Origin: Darksidea phi
Taxonomy: Eukaryota > Ascomycota > Dothideomycetes > Pleosporales > Lentitheciaceae
Assembly: GCA_030770425.1 (NCBI GenBank)
Contig: JASJFT010000090.1
Span: forward strand, 113,982 to 177,981
Length of the DNA: 64,000 nucleotides
Direction: 5' to 3'
This document shows, piece after piece, positions 23,376-33,887 of the stretch; within the stretch, counting starts at the first letter, position 1, and the number at the start of each line of letters is the position of its first letter. Both the position numbers and the translations under genes were made by a program. The notes under the pieces are model-generated. The model searched no databases. It was not told the origin of the DNA and worked only from the letters and a program-made list of their open reading frames with translations.

Positions 23376-24718
23376 CTATATCATCGGAGCACCGCTAGCA
23401 AATCCATTAACAACGGCCGCCATCAATTGATACGCAATAGCCGTCTTCGGGGGTAACCTTAGTCCCCCCTCCTTATACTCCGGACCAGCATCTTCACCCA
23501 ATCCACTCGTACCCACACGCAGCGCTTCCCTCACTTCTTCAGAAGTGAACCACTTAGCGTCTTCCAGCTCAGCATCATGCCCTAGATGAATATCCTCGCC
23601 ACCAGGAACCGCTTGCCCAATTGCACCAATCATAAGATTAGCAGGAAAGGGCCAGGGCTGCGTCGAGTGAATAACCACGCGGCCAAGATGAATGCCGCTC
23701 TCTTCCCACACCTCGCGCCGCACGGCTTCTTCTACGGACTCTGCGGGCTCGAGAAAGCCGGCGAGAGTGCTGTACCAATACTTTGGCCAGCGCTTTTGGC
23801 GACCTAGTAGGATGCGTTGACCGTCTGCAGAAACCACGGCCATGATGACTGTGGGATCTGTTCTGGGGAAGCTTAGGTTCGAAACTCCGGTTCTAGTGGC
23901 GCATGGTGGGCGGTCGGACTGTTGGACTGAGGGAGCGATGTCCTTGGGTGGACAAGTGCGCTTGAAGCCTGCATTTATGGAAAGGGTAGGATAGCCACAA
24001 GACGCGCAGTAGGGATTTCGGATATTCCAGTCCAAGAGGTGGCGCGCTTCAGCGTATATCGCAGCTTGAACAGGGTTAGTTTCTCAGTAATCCTCTAGAT
24101 TAACAGAGAACATACCTTCCTGCGCCGGTAAACTCAAATTCATCCTTCCTTTCGAAAAATCTAAGCCCTTCGCTTTCAACCCCTCAATCAACTTCTCTGC
24201 TTCCTCCTTTACACTCTTTTGTGGGGTAACATCGACCGCAAACCAGGGCTGGCCCTTATAATGCTCTTTGTACACAAAGCCCTCCTTCCCGTCCCTCTCG
24301 TCTAATCCCAAAAAGACTATCTGCGGGACATAGGCTTCAGAATTGTAATCCCTGATGATATCCTCTTCGGTTTTACCAAATGGGTCTTCACCGATTATGG
24401 ATTTGACATCGTCGTAGGTGGCTGTTGCGAGGGTGTATGGATTTGAGACGAGCGGTTCTAGATTGTTGAAGAGAAGGAGAGTGGTGCTGGGGTGGCGGAG
24501 CGCTTGGGATAAGAAAGTGTGGTCGGGACGGAGGAAGGAGACGCGATTTAGTGGGGAGCCTATAAATGCGTGTTAGTAGTGTGATTATTTGGGACCTCTT
24601 AGAAGAATTGGCGTGTACCTGAGAAGTAGTTCGCGACTTCTTTGCCAAATTTTCGGCTTAGCATCGAGTCGACTTCTGGATGCGCAGGCTCTGGTAGATC
24701 TGGCTGGGGAAGTGGCAT
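23376..24718 (-). CDS. NADH diphosphatase, NudC/NPY1-type Nudix hydrolase
   Basis: Exons 24718-24619, 24559-24116 and 24064-23376 give 410 aa, the usual fungal length. The enzyme splits NADH into NMNH and AMP and is often peroxisomal in fungi. Domains in order: an N-terminal NUDIX-like domain (SPLNRVSFLRP), a zinc-ribbon region (YCASCGYPT followed by KRTCPP, so the later Cys pair is reduced), and the catalytic Nudix domain with the box GFLEPAESVEEAVRREVWEESGI, in which all consensus Glu and Arg residues are present. The downstream TQPWPFPANLMIG is the NudC signature that distinguishes NADH diphosphatases from other Nudix enzymes. The C terminus does not end in a clear SKL-type signal (GAPMI), so location is uncertain. 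It is transcribed divergently from COG2. Confidence 0.9.
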
Positions 24719-25102
24719 GTCTACTCTATTTTATGAGGGGATAAAAGGTTGAAAAGCACAACACTCGAAAAATTGGGCGCAGAGTTGAAAACGTGAGGGT
24801 GCAAAAATAAGACGTAAACCGTACCTGACGTACATTATCGGCCCGCTACAAGGAGGGGACCTCGATTAATAACCATGACACTGACAAACCACAATGTCGC
24901 CATGTAGCGGATCCGATGTCGTTCCGCAGCCTCGGCTCGCTTTTCCGAGCCCGGAGTTAGGACGTATCGATAACGCACCTTAGCCAGACCTTTCGACGCA
25001 CGTCAGAGAGCTTCCTACTCGTACCGACGATCACACATCTATACACCGCAAAGTACTGCCCACGTCTACCTCTACACCGCTATGATATAGCTCGTCGCAA
25101 CA
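24719..25102. promoter_or_regulatory. Divergent promoter region, NudC / COG2
   Basis: 384 bp separate the two start codons. It should contain both promoters. No specific binding site is claimed. Confidence 0.45.
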
Positions 25103-26064
25103 ATGAGTCGCTTCTACGTGTGTACACCCCATTGCTCTCCGCACTCTCAACAATTCACATAGGATTTGTGCGTGTCTGACCGCAAGCGTGGAGACTAACC
25201 ATTGGCCCACCTTAGATCGAAGACGACTCGCGCTCACACAGCTCGAACGATTCCTCGGACGACGAACTTCCCTACCCTGTCCCGCTCCCCCGCACGGCCT
25301 TCCTTTCTCCAGACTTCACGCCCTCTTCCTACCTCTCTACTCTCCACAACCGCCATCAAACGCTCGAAGACCTGCGCTCTGAACTGCGCGCTCGCTCGCA
25401 GCTTCTTTCTCGCGAACTCCTCGACCTCGTAAATGCAAATTATCAGGATTTTTTGGGCCTGGGGCGGAGTTTGAAGGGTGGGGATGAAAGAGTCGAAGAA
25501 GTGAGAGTGGGGCTGTTGGGCTTTCGGAAGGAAGTCGAGAATTTGAGGAGTGTGGTGGTAGAGAGAGAGGAAGAGGTGCAGAAACTTGTGGAGAGGAGAA
25601 GGAGGATTCGAGCACAGGTTGCGGTGGGAAGGAAGTTGGTGGAGTATGAAGCGAGACTGAAGGGGTTGGAGGAGTTGTTGGTCATTGAAACGACAGGGAA
25701 AGAACGACCAGCCAACGGAGGGGATGAGGTTGTTAGTGACAGCGAGGAAGAGTCGGATGAGGAAGACGATGAAGATGACGGTACTATGGGCATGTCTGTC
25801 GCGAAACTGAGAAGAAATGTCTTGCAGTATCAGGTGGTGCAGGAGCTGGAGAAAGGCTTGGACGAGCATCCGTTCGTTGCGGCGCAGACACCACGGATAA
25901 TGAGGGTCCGGAATACCCTATTGCTGGATCTTAGTACTGCGTTGCAGCAGGCGAAAGCAGCGGGGCCAGTTGGCGCAGGCAAGGTCATGAAGGTTATGAA
26001 GATATATGCCGATATGGACGAATCTATGGAGGCGGTAAAAGTGCTCAAGTCGTTGAAGGCATGA
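25103..26064 (+). CDS. cog2: Conserved oligomeric Golgi complex subunit 2
   Basis: Exons 25103-25117 and 25216-26064 give 287 aa. The first exon is a 15-nt micro-exon coding only MSRFY, followed by a 98-nt intron with a GACTAACC branch site and TTAG acceptor. After an acidic/Ser start (EDDSRSHSSNDSSDDE), LPYPVPLPRTAFLSPDF leads into long alpha helices with a coiled coil (residues about 50-150), as in the N-terminal domain of COG2. The complex tethers retrograde vesicles at the Golgi. Length is typical of the short fungal form. An acidic segment (SDSEEESDEEDDEDDG) is inserted before the C-terminal helices. It converges with uL1m, the two stop codons being only 95 bases apart. Confidence 0.82.
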
Positions 26065-26159
26065 AGGCCTTCGGTCATTTAGTACGACATCCAGCATAGC
26101 GACGGCGTTCCATGATTGAGACAATATGGTACATTGTTTGTACATTTATATGAACAAGT

Positions 26160-27143
26160 CTACAAAGGACCGGAAAGTTCCTTTGGTGCTATTGAATTGG
26201 CTCCTCTGAACTCTCCACTCAATGTGAAGCCAGGCGAATTCGTGGAGCTTATAACCTGTGACCGCATTAGTCCAAGTGTTGCACCCTGTTGGGGTGATGC
26301 AACCTACCACTTCGTGTATCTCCTTGCTTATCCGCTCACTCATTTGTCCGATGTCCTTCTTTACCGCATCCATAAACGCCTTAATGTTACTCTGCATCTC
26401 TTCGGGTGTAAATCCCAGCTGCCCAATCGCCATCCTAACCACCCCCACCCTCTCTCTATACTCGCTTCCACCCACCATGTTTTGCACTGTTGTGCCCACC
26501 TGGTTCACCACCGTCCCCGTCTTCGCACTCGGCATGAGTCCCTTCGGACCCAGGACCCGTCCCAACCCCGCCTTATTCAACTTTTGAAGCGAGTCAATGT
26601 GGCATATACACCTATCAAAGTCTACAATGCCCTCTTTTACTTGGTTGAAGATCTCGTCTTCGCCGACGAGTGTTGCGCCTGCAGCAGTCGCTTCGGCGGC
26701 AGCTTTCGAGCCAGGCGCTGCGATGACACAGATTCTTATATCTGTCTTCACGGGGTGTGGGAGGCGGAGACGGTTGCGGACTACGGGGCCGTTCTTCGGT
26801 GAGCGAAAGCGGACGTGCAATTCGTACTTCGAGGACTGTGGGTTGCGGCCGACTTCGAAGGCGCGGATGTAGCTGGTCTCTGTTAGCCGGGCCTGTGGCT
26901 CAGTGTCGCATCGGAAGCGTACTGCATCGCATCAACGAGCGAAAATTTGTCGGCGTGCTTGAGGTCATATTGCCTGAATGTAGTCCTCTGTTTCTTCTTC
27001 TTCTTGGGGTCCGTTTTGGTCGCAGCGCATCGTATCGTCTGGTATTGAAGGGAGGCGAGTCGGGCTATATTTGGCCGGGCGAAGGCAATTGAGGGCGCTG
27101 TTATCCTGCTCAAGGGAGCGATGAGAGTCCTGGAGTGTGCCAT
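26160..27143 (-). CDS. mrpl1: Mitochondrial large ribosomal subunit protein uL1m (MRPL1)
   Basis: Exons 27143-26923, 26872-26308 and 26255-26160 give 293 aa; introns are 50 and 52 nt. The start at 27143 leads into a Ser/Arg/Ala-rich mitochondrial presequence; an in-frame ATG at 27293 would add 50 residues. The uL1 core is clear: a charged linker (KKKKKQRTTFRQYDLKHADKF), IRICVIAAPGSKAAAEA, DFDRCICHIDSL, and the diagnostic GRVLGPKGLMPSAKTGTV. The final exon is only 96 nt and completes a C-terminal strand (ISSTNSPGFTLSGEFRG) absent if intron 2 is ignored. uL1 forms the L1 stalk that helps release tRNA from the E site. Confidence 0.88.
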
Positions 27144-27299
27144 GGGCGTTGCTGATTGACGAGATGCTGATCGCGTTGATTCCAAAAGTTTGGACGGAGC
27201 TCGGAGGTGCCAAGGCGCTAAACTGTTCACGTCAATCTTTCCTTTCTTCCACCACGAGAACCTTTTACTATTGTCTTGGTCGTTATTAAACATCTTAGA

Positions 27300-28070
27300 G
27301 TTCGTCGCTCTCTAGACACTTTCTCTGTCTAGCCTATTCGATACTTCATGATGCATGCTCAGCATGGTTACCCGATTGCCCTGTTTAAACGTCATGCAGG
27401 TTGAAATGGCTCCGGCCGCGTCTCCTACAGTTGACTTAGACGAGGGTCGCTTGTTCACCGAGTAGCGAAGAGTAGTTCTTGATGCTCTTCTAAGCGAATT
27501 TCTACGAGGATGTGTTCTGAGTCCACTCTAATCGCCTCCCGACACGATGGTCTCCTCAATAAGACGGCTTTGACATTACAAAGGCTAGGATAATTATTTC
27601 ATCTATGACTTCTTGTCCTATACCACATCCAGAGACCTGCTTCGATGGAGTGGGAGGCAAGGAAAGGCTGTGTTTCTCGAATTGCGCTTCATCTGGGTTG
27701 GTCCAATTAGACTCGCCGACGCCCGCAAGACGCCTGTAGGGACACGTCCTTTCCCAGCCTCACTAATTAGACATCTTTCAGTTTCCAACAGCACGTTTGT
27801 CGCTCAAGTTCTTTCGGTCCAGGAGAATTTTGGACTGGCTATCACTGACTAGCATTATATCCGCAGCAAATGTACGTCCGATGTTTGGAGAAAGCATAGA
27901 CGCCTTGGGAGAGTCGTGAGGAGATAGGCTGATATGTTTAGATTCCAATTCTCTATCGCACTTTTTCTTAGAATATAGCTAGGCCTAACATAATGCGGAA
28001 GGCGAAGGATTTCGGACCATAACACTGGGACCACTGTTGACTATGGTGATTCACTCACATATCTTTAGCG
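27300..28070. other. Start of accessory block, no intact gene
   Basis: No supported gene. The open frame at 27613-27852 has no recognisable domain. From here rightward, spacers are more AT-rich and reading frames are often broken. Confidence 0.5.
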
Positions 28071-29564
28071 ATGGAACTTGTCACGAACTCTAATAGGCAC
28101 AAGTGGATCATTTCAAACATGTATATGGCTACTATGATGGAGTTCAAAACGATCATCTCGAATACGTATCTAGCCACGATGGACACAGACAGTACGACGC
28201 TTCCAACAATCGCAAAGACACACCCCAGACCCTCACCGTTTCCATCACCGCGTCAGTCCAGGCAGACCTTCAACGCTTACAACATCGCAGTTAATGAAGG
28301 CGATGATCCACAATCGGACACGGAATACCGTATGTACTCGTTAAAAACCTCGGACATGGAGCAAGTGCGATCATCGAGATGGTTCGAGATATCAACAATG
28401 CTCGAATATACGCTCGTGAGATTTTCAAAATGTCTACGCTCGAAAGTTAGACGAAGTAAAGAGGACTTTCCAAAACGAGCTCTGAGTGATACGCCAGCTG
28501 AAGTCTCATCATCACATGAATCAGGTTTTCGGGTCATATATCACTTAACGTGAGCTTGCCCTAATTCTAGCTTCAGTGGCAGATACTGGTGATTTAGCCC
28601 CATTTTTGCAGCTTTATCGGGACACGGGTTCCTCAGACCCCGAGCGAGATAGAAACGAAGCGATTCTATGGAAAGCGTATAGCTGCTTAGCATCTGGGGT
28701 AGCTTTCATTCATCGGAAGACTGTTCGACACAAGGATATTAGGCCGCAAAAATATGCTCATTCATCGAGGCAAGGTCATTTTTAACGATTTCGGAATCAT
28801 TTTCGACTTCAGCGAGCACGGACGGAACACAACTACTGGACAACCCAACTCGTTCACCAGGAAATACTGTGCTCCGGAAGTGGTAAATTGGGATAAGCGC
28901 AATCCCAAATCGGATGTCTTTTCGCTTGGATGCGTCCACGTCGAATTTTTAGATGCTCTTCAGCCTGATCTGCTACCAGACGCTTTCTTAGAAGGGCCAT
29001 TCCACAAGACCTTAGATCAATTCTCTCCGAGGAAGCTGCTGTCGGATACTCCAAGAAAAAAAAGCGTATCACCGTATCCTGAGATTAATACAGGACATGT
29101 TGGCGTTCGAAACCGAGAAGCGCATGTCAGCACTGGATGCCATAACCTTCCTTTCAGTTCATTTGGATGGCCTGGAGCTGTTTTGCGAGTTATGCATTCA
29201 TGATATCGAACTTTATGGCTATAACGAGCTCATGAACGGCGTGCAAGGCTACGTAGAACTTGGACCATTCATGACAGGGAGATCGCTCGAACACGGCAGT
29301 CGTCCCCAACCATTCGGACACCGTCGACTAATGACTCACAACGAAGCTAGTCCTTCACCCTCTTCAGCAACGGAAGCGCCACGCGAACATGAACTTGACG
29401 AGGATATGCTGGCTTTACTACCAGCGAATGGGCCGGATGAGGAGACAAGCGAGGATGATGGCGGCTATAGAGAGGCCACTGTTGGGTGGAATTTGGTCAT
29501 GATTTTAAATGACAGGCCGAATGAACGATTTGCTTGGACCTACTGCAGATCGACGCCGTTTTGA
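28071..29564 (+). pseudogene. Protein kinase pseudogene with frameshifts and stops
   Basis: Kinase landmarks occur in the right order on the + strand but in different frames. A glycine-rich loop region (VKNLGHGASAIIEMVRD) begins at 28340. A helix segment with DEVKRTFQNEL follows near 28450, with in-frame stops after it. The catalytic loop RHKDIRPQ (HRD read as HKD) ends near 28750, and NDFG (the DFG motif) follows in another frame, then KYCAPEV (APE) and SDVFSLGC. The last helix, with MLAFETEKRMSALDA and its conserved Arg, is in the third frame from 29097. Two of the frame changes fall in A runs, at about 28749 (A5) and 29056 (A8). Downstream residues are acidic and disordered. No functional product is expected, unless the A-run changes are sequencing errors; the stops near the N lobe argue against that. 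Confidence 0.75.
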
Positions 29565-29719
29565 CGCCCCCGTCCGCCTGCGTTCCCGCTGGCTTGGAAG
29601 GAAAGACAATGACAGGACTGATCCGGTAATCAGTCGGATGTTTGCAGTCTATGAATGTCCACTGAAAGAGCTGCAAGAGTACGTGAAAGAGTTGCGGAGG
29701 GCTCAATTTCATATCTAGA

Positions 29720-31140
29720 GACTCCTGGCGCTGGCCGCTAGCGGATTGCACGGTCCCCGTCGATGAGCAATTCTTCCAATTCAGCTGCGGCCGGCAAACT
29801 CAGGCTATCTTCAACAAATCCCTTTCGACAGCAGAATGAACTACCTAATCAGGCAAAAAACTATAACGCCCTGAGGAACAAAATTCATTCAGACATTGAG
29901 GGCGATTGCGACAAGATACCGCATCAACTGAGGCTCTGGTTACGTAGTAATCGGTAGACGAGATTTACTACAACTACACTCATTTTGGACAAAGCTAAAA
30001 GAGCTAGGAATCGGACTTCGAGATTTGCTATTATTGGTGCAGGTGATTGGAGGCAAAGCCCAAGTCAGAACACAGAAGTGCAACCCTAAGCATCGAGCCA
30101 GATTCAACATGCACACTGGCCTGTTGGTACCGGCCATCTTCTTCGACTCTAACATCGCTATTAGAGTACTTTTGGGCATTGGCACACAAATGAATAGCTT
30201 GACCTTTGGTACAGGAAAGGGTATGTCGAGTCGCCACTCAGCTTCGTGTTGGGCCCGGCGGAGATACCGATCGGGCCGCCGGAGGTAATAACCCGGGAGT
30301 GGCTGGAGTGGCGCGAGAAAAGGGGAGAAGACGCCATTGCACTAGTAGCTGAGAGGGGAGCCGGGGACTTTACAAAGTATCAAGGTGTGGTCGATGGCTC
30401 TCGAGATCTTGGAAGTGGAAGAAGAAACTCAGGCACACATCGAATTGGCCATTTCATCAATCGCTTTAAGACATATTGGACAGAATGCATACACTTACGT
30501 GGGCTGAGATTCCGAATTTGGTTTTGCATCCAAAGTCGAGTCGTGCTCGCTAAGCATATTGATAGGTAGTGACATATTTTTATTAATTTTTGCCGGTCTT
30601 TGAATATTCGCCTCTAGACATTCGTTTGGTTAGCATTTGTTCATCCATCTCCGTCCCTGTTGATAGGGAAGCAACTTTGAAACATGACTTTTTTGCATCT
30701 CATCTAGTGTTACTTAAAAGAAACCAATTCCTATATATTAGGAAAATAGAGACACATCTTTCACATGCGACCATAGGACGTTGAATACAAGGCTTCCTTC
30801 CCGACCCGCCATCTACCACGGGACCGTATACGGTTATATTGTGTATTTTGCCCGTTTCCAATCATCGTACTGCTATAGAAGGAAATAACCGCGATACTAT
30901 ATTTAACACGCTAAGGATGCTCCGCACCCTTTAGTGTCGCTACTTTAGTAGTAATAGTATATAGAGGGTGAATCTGCTATCGCCGTCCGCTACCGTGGTA
31001 CTTTAATAAAGGCCGGGAACCCGTCTTAGTTTTTAGTCTTCAGTCTACCTTTTTGTACAAATGAGACATATAAGGGCGATGTTAGATAGCTATAACCGCT
31101 ATTTAGAAAATCTCTTATTCCTATTTAAAGTTCGCCTTAT
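29720..31140. other. Degenerate spacer
   Basis: Contains short open frames (29763-29957, 30246-30569) with no recognised domain, then a progressively AT-rich segment from about 30570. The second frame has a plausible amphipathic segment (ITREWLEWREKRGEDAI), so it may be a gene remnant, but no family can be named. Confidence 0.4.
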
Positions 31141-31147
31141 CTTTATA

Positions 31148-31662
31148 ATGGGCTCGAATTCGAACCAATCGTCGGTTATAGGCGCGCCGGCTGACGTGGC
31201 GTCGGCCCTCGCCAAGATACCATCTAATCCTGATGGCATGGCCTATGCCCCGCTAGCGCACACCTTCGCCAGAACAACTCAGGACGGCACGGAGCAGCCA
31301 TGGGTCTTCCAATTGGTGCGTCTGCGGAAGACGCTCGGAAAGCAGCTGGGCACAATAAGAACCAGTGGGCGAGATTCAACGTAGGCAATACACATCTAGG
31401 CCGTCAGTTTTTACTGATACCTACTATACAGACATTTACTCGAGATAAAGCAAAGGAGCTTGTACAATCCAATCCAAAAAGGACATGGGCAAACGTACCG
31501 GCGAATCAAAAGCGAGAGATCAAAGACCAGATTAACGCCCGGTTAGCGGAAGAGGAGATTGCAGAGATTGAGGACGATGTACTAAACTGGCGCATGTCGG
31601 CCTGTATAAAGGGGGAAATTTGGCAAGGTAGGCTAGGCGAGTACTCCGGATGCATTTACTGA
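31148..31662 (+). pseudogene. Possible hypothetical gene broken by a frame change
   Basis: Two overlapping frames read sensibly: the first from ATG 31148 (APADVASALAKIPSNPDGMA) to about 31300, the second from 31300 to 31662 (GHNKNQWARFNVGN ... WANVPANQKREIKDQINARL). Both have normal composition and the second is helical and charged. They could be exons or one gene with a frameshift. No family is recognised. The call as pseudogene is tentative. Confidence 0.3.
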
Positions 31663-32331
31663 TTAGTAGCAGCCAAGCCCACTCCCTCCTGGTGGGCGTC
31701 CACAGCTTCAAGCAGTGCTACCGCCACGCAAGATACCCGTGCCTTCGATCCAATCAGAGATATATAAGTGGAGGACGTGGGTGAGATAATGCATGTAGCT
31801 TACAGGGAAGATGCGATAGAAGCTTAGCCATATGCATGATAATCATAATTCGGGTTGAATTTGCGTAGTAGGAGTCTCTTTTGTAAGGTCCGCACGAAAC
31901 ACAGTAGAAGTTTGTACACAGGAGAGGTGCTATACCCACACCTTATACACGATAATAGAGCTGTAGAGCTGTACACAGTACTGTCGATCGTGAGATACCA
32001 ACGAGGTGATGTTTCGAACATCGAACATTGAAGCATAATAATCATAATATATACCTTCTAAAGGAATCCGCTGAACTCGAATGGTGCAATCGGTTTCTCG
32101 TAGGGCTTCATCGAGTGGCCTTTGGTTACTAGAAGTACCTTCTCTATATAATAGGCTAATATTTTACACTATTAATTTATAAAACAATAACCGGTGCGAA
32201 GGTTGATTTCACGCTTTAAGGTTGATAAGTGATTCTAGAGGGTAATATCGTTAATTTCTCGTCTAAGATTCTTGTAGATGTCCGTATAAGCCATGTTAGG
32301 ATAATATTACGTTATCGAGGGCCGGTGGTTA
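31663..32331. other. AT-rich spacer, nothing identified
   Basis: Low-GC stretch with many TA-rich words and no frame of interest. This is the composition expected of old repeat-derived or RIP-affected DNA. Confidence 0.4.
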
Positions 32332-32591
32332 TTAGAGAGGAGAGAGGCGGTCGTCATCGCCTTTATCTAGGTATTGTTCGGCGAATCTGTAGGTCGGCGA
32401 GCACCTGCTTCTTGATGTATCGTACATACTTACTCCACCTGACCTTTTACGTTAGCCTTGTACGCTTTAAAGCAAGCGGGTATTAAAAAGCGCTCTATAT
32501 CTTCGAAAGTTTTCGAGTTCCGGTTACTCTCCTTCACCTTTTGGGTAGGAGCCCTGAGGTCAGAGACGTCGATAACCTTGCGTGGCGGCAT
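32332..32591 (-). CDS. Small hypothetical protein, possible two-exon gene
   Basis: ATG at 32591 opens a 53-codon frame (MPPRKVIDVSDLR...) ending in TAA at 32430. That stop overlaps a perfect GTAAGT donor, and an acceptor at 32387 (CTACAG) would give a 47-nt intron and join the frame to VEFAEQYLDKGDDDRLSPL, total 70 aa. The composition is charged and helical. Nothing is recognised. It lies in AT-rich accessory DNA and may be a fragment of a mobile element. Confidence 0.22.
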
Positions 32592-32869
32592 AACAATTAC
32601 TACCAGAGCAGCAACGGCGGGAGCCTACCTTATATGCTATACTATGAAGCTAAAAGTAGCAACATTTGCAGAGGCTACTGTAGACAGGGAAATTAAGGGT
32701 CGCTCCGTCGACAGGATAAAGTGAGAGGAAGGCTTCTCGTTCGCTCAGCCATATCTAAGCAGCGTGACCACTAGAGAATACCTGCTGTTGTATGTATAAA
32801 TTGTGTATGATCCACGTCTTCTCTACATTACGTGCGCACTATCTAACATAGACCGATCCTACACAAGTG

Positions 32870-33260
32870 TAAACGTATGCTGGAGACAATGATTTTTATA
32901 TCCTAGAGAACTCACTTTCGCTGACCTGGAACTTTGAAAAAGAGGATTCTTTTACCTATGAACATCGGAGCACGACCTCAACTGATTTTCCGCCGAAAAT
33001 TGAGCGATATGCGGCACCAGAGGTGACATCCTCCCTAGGAGAGCGAAATAAGATGGCAAATATTCTCCAGATGCAATTCCGTTTGAGATTGTGTTTGCTA
33101 TATTTGGCCGTAAGGAACTTGCGGAGAGCTTCAAAGATGGTGACTACCGGTATGAGGCTTGGATAGATGAAGTCCGAAATATGTACGACCCCAGCCTTAC
33201 TGCTACGGAGATTCTCTGGTACACAGGGCCAATGTTACAAAGCAATTAGTCGGATCGCCT
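32870..33260 (+). pseudogene. Protein kinase C-lobe remnant
   Basis: One + strand frame reads NSLSLTWNFEKEDSFTYEHR followed by PPKIERYAAPEV, which looks like the activation segment (DFG changed to NSL) and APE motif of a fungal kinase. The match then shifts frame to PFEIVFAIFGRKELAES and YRYEAWIDEVRNMYDP, typical of the C lobe. The N lobe and catalytic loop are not found upstream. It is a second, more decayed kinase relic about 4 kb from the first. Confidence 0.5.
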
Positions 33261-33887
33261 TTCGGCGAAGCTGTGGCCTTAGGGTTTCTGAATACTCCGG
33301 GACCAAATAAATGTCGGTTGATGTGTCCTGACTGCCAAGGCTGGCTTAGGCGAAGTAGGGAGCCACAGAGTATACGTGATGAAGTTCAGGGAAAAAAGAG
33401 ATATATGCAGAAAACAAGTAGAACTTCAGGAAGGAAGAGAATAGCGTCTTGACCCCAAGAAGCCTTCTGTAAAAAGGACTCAGTCTTTCGGAAATTGATT
33501 TTGTGCATTCCCTCCTATGCGATTTCCTGAGGTGATTCTAGCAAGGTCGAGTTTTGCTATGAGCTGGGCGAGGCCGTAGAACTGAAACAGTTGCTTCCCC
33601 GATACCATAGTTAACTCAGGAGTAATGCTACGTTCAATAAATCAAAAAATTTCCCACGTCATTTCTGCATCTAAGCCGGGTTTAGTGGAGTAGAGCGTAA
33701 CTACATCTTATAAGTCAATCTCTAGCAGTACATCTACGAACGATTCAGGTATCCCCTTTGAAGCGAGCAGAGAAAGAGTGCAGAGAGTATAGTGTCCATC
33801 CCCTACAATTCACACCGAAGATTACCACCAAAGATTCGCACCGAAAAGGGTGGTAGAAAATTTAAAATCACATTCATTGCCCAATTC
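33261..33887. other. Spacer, nothing identified
   Basis: No supported feature; contains the 3' flank of the membrane protein gene that ends at 33888. Confidence 0.4.

Noticed and set aside
26116..26802. 228-codon + strand frame opposite uL1m
   Set aside because: Antisense shadow of the ribosomal protein exon.
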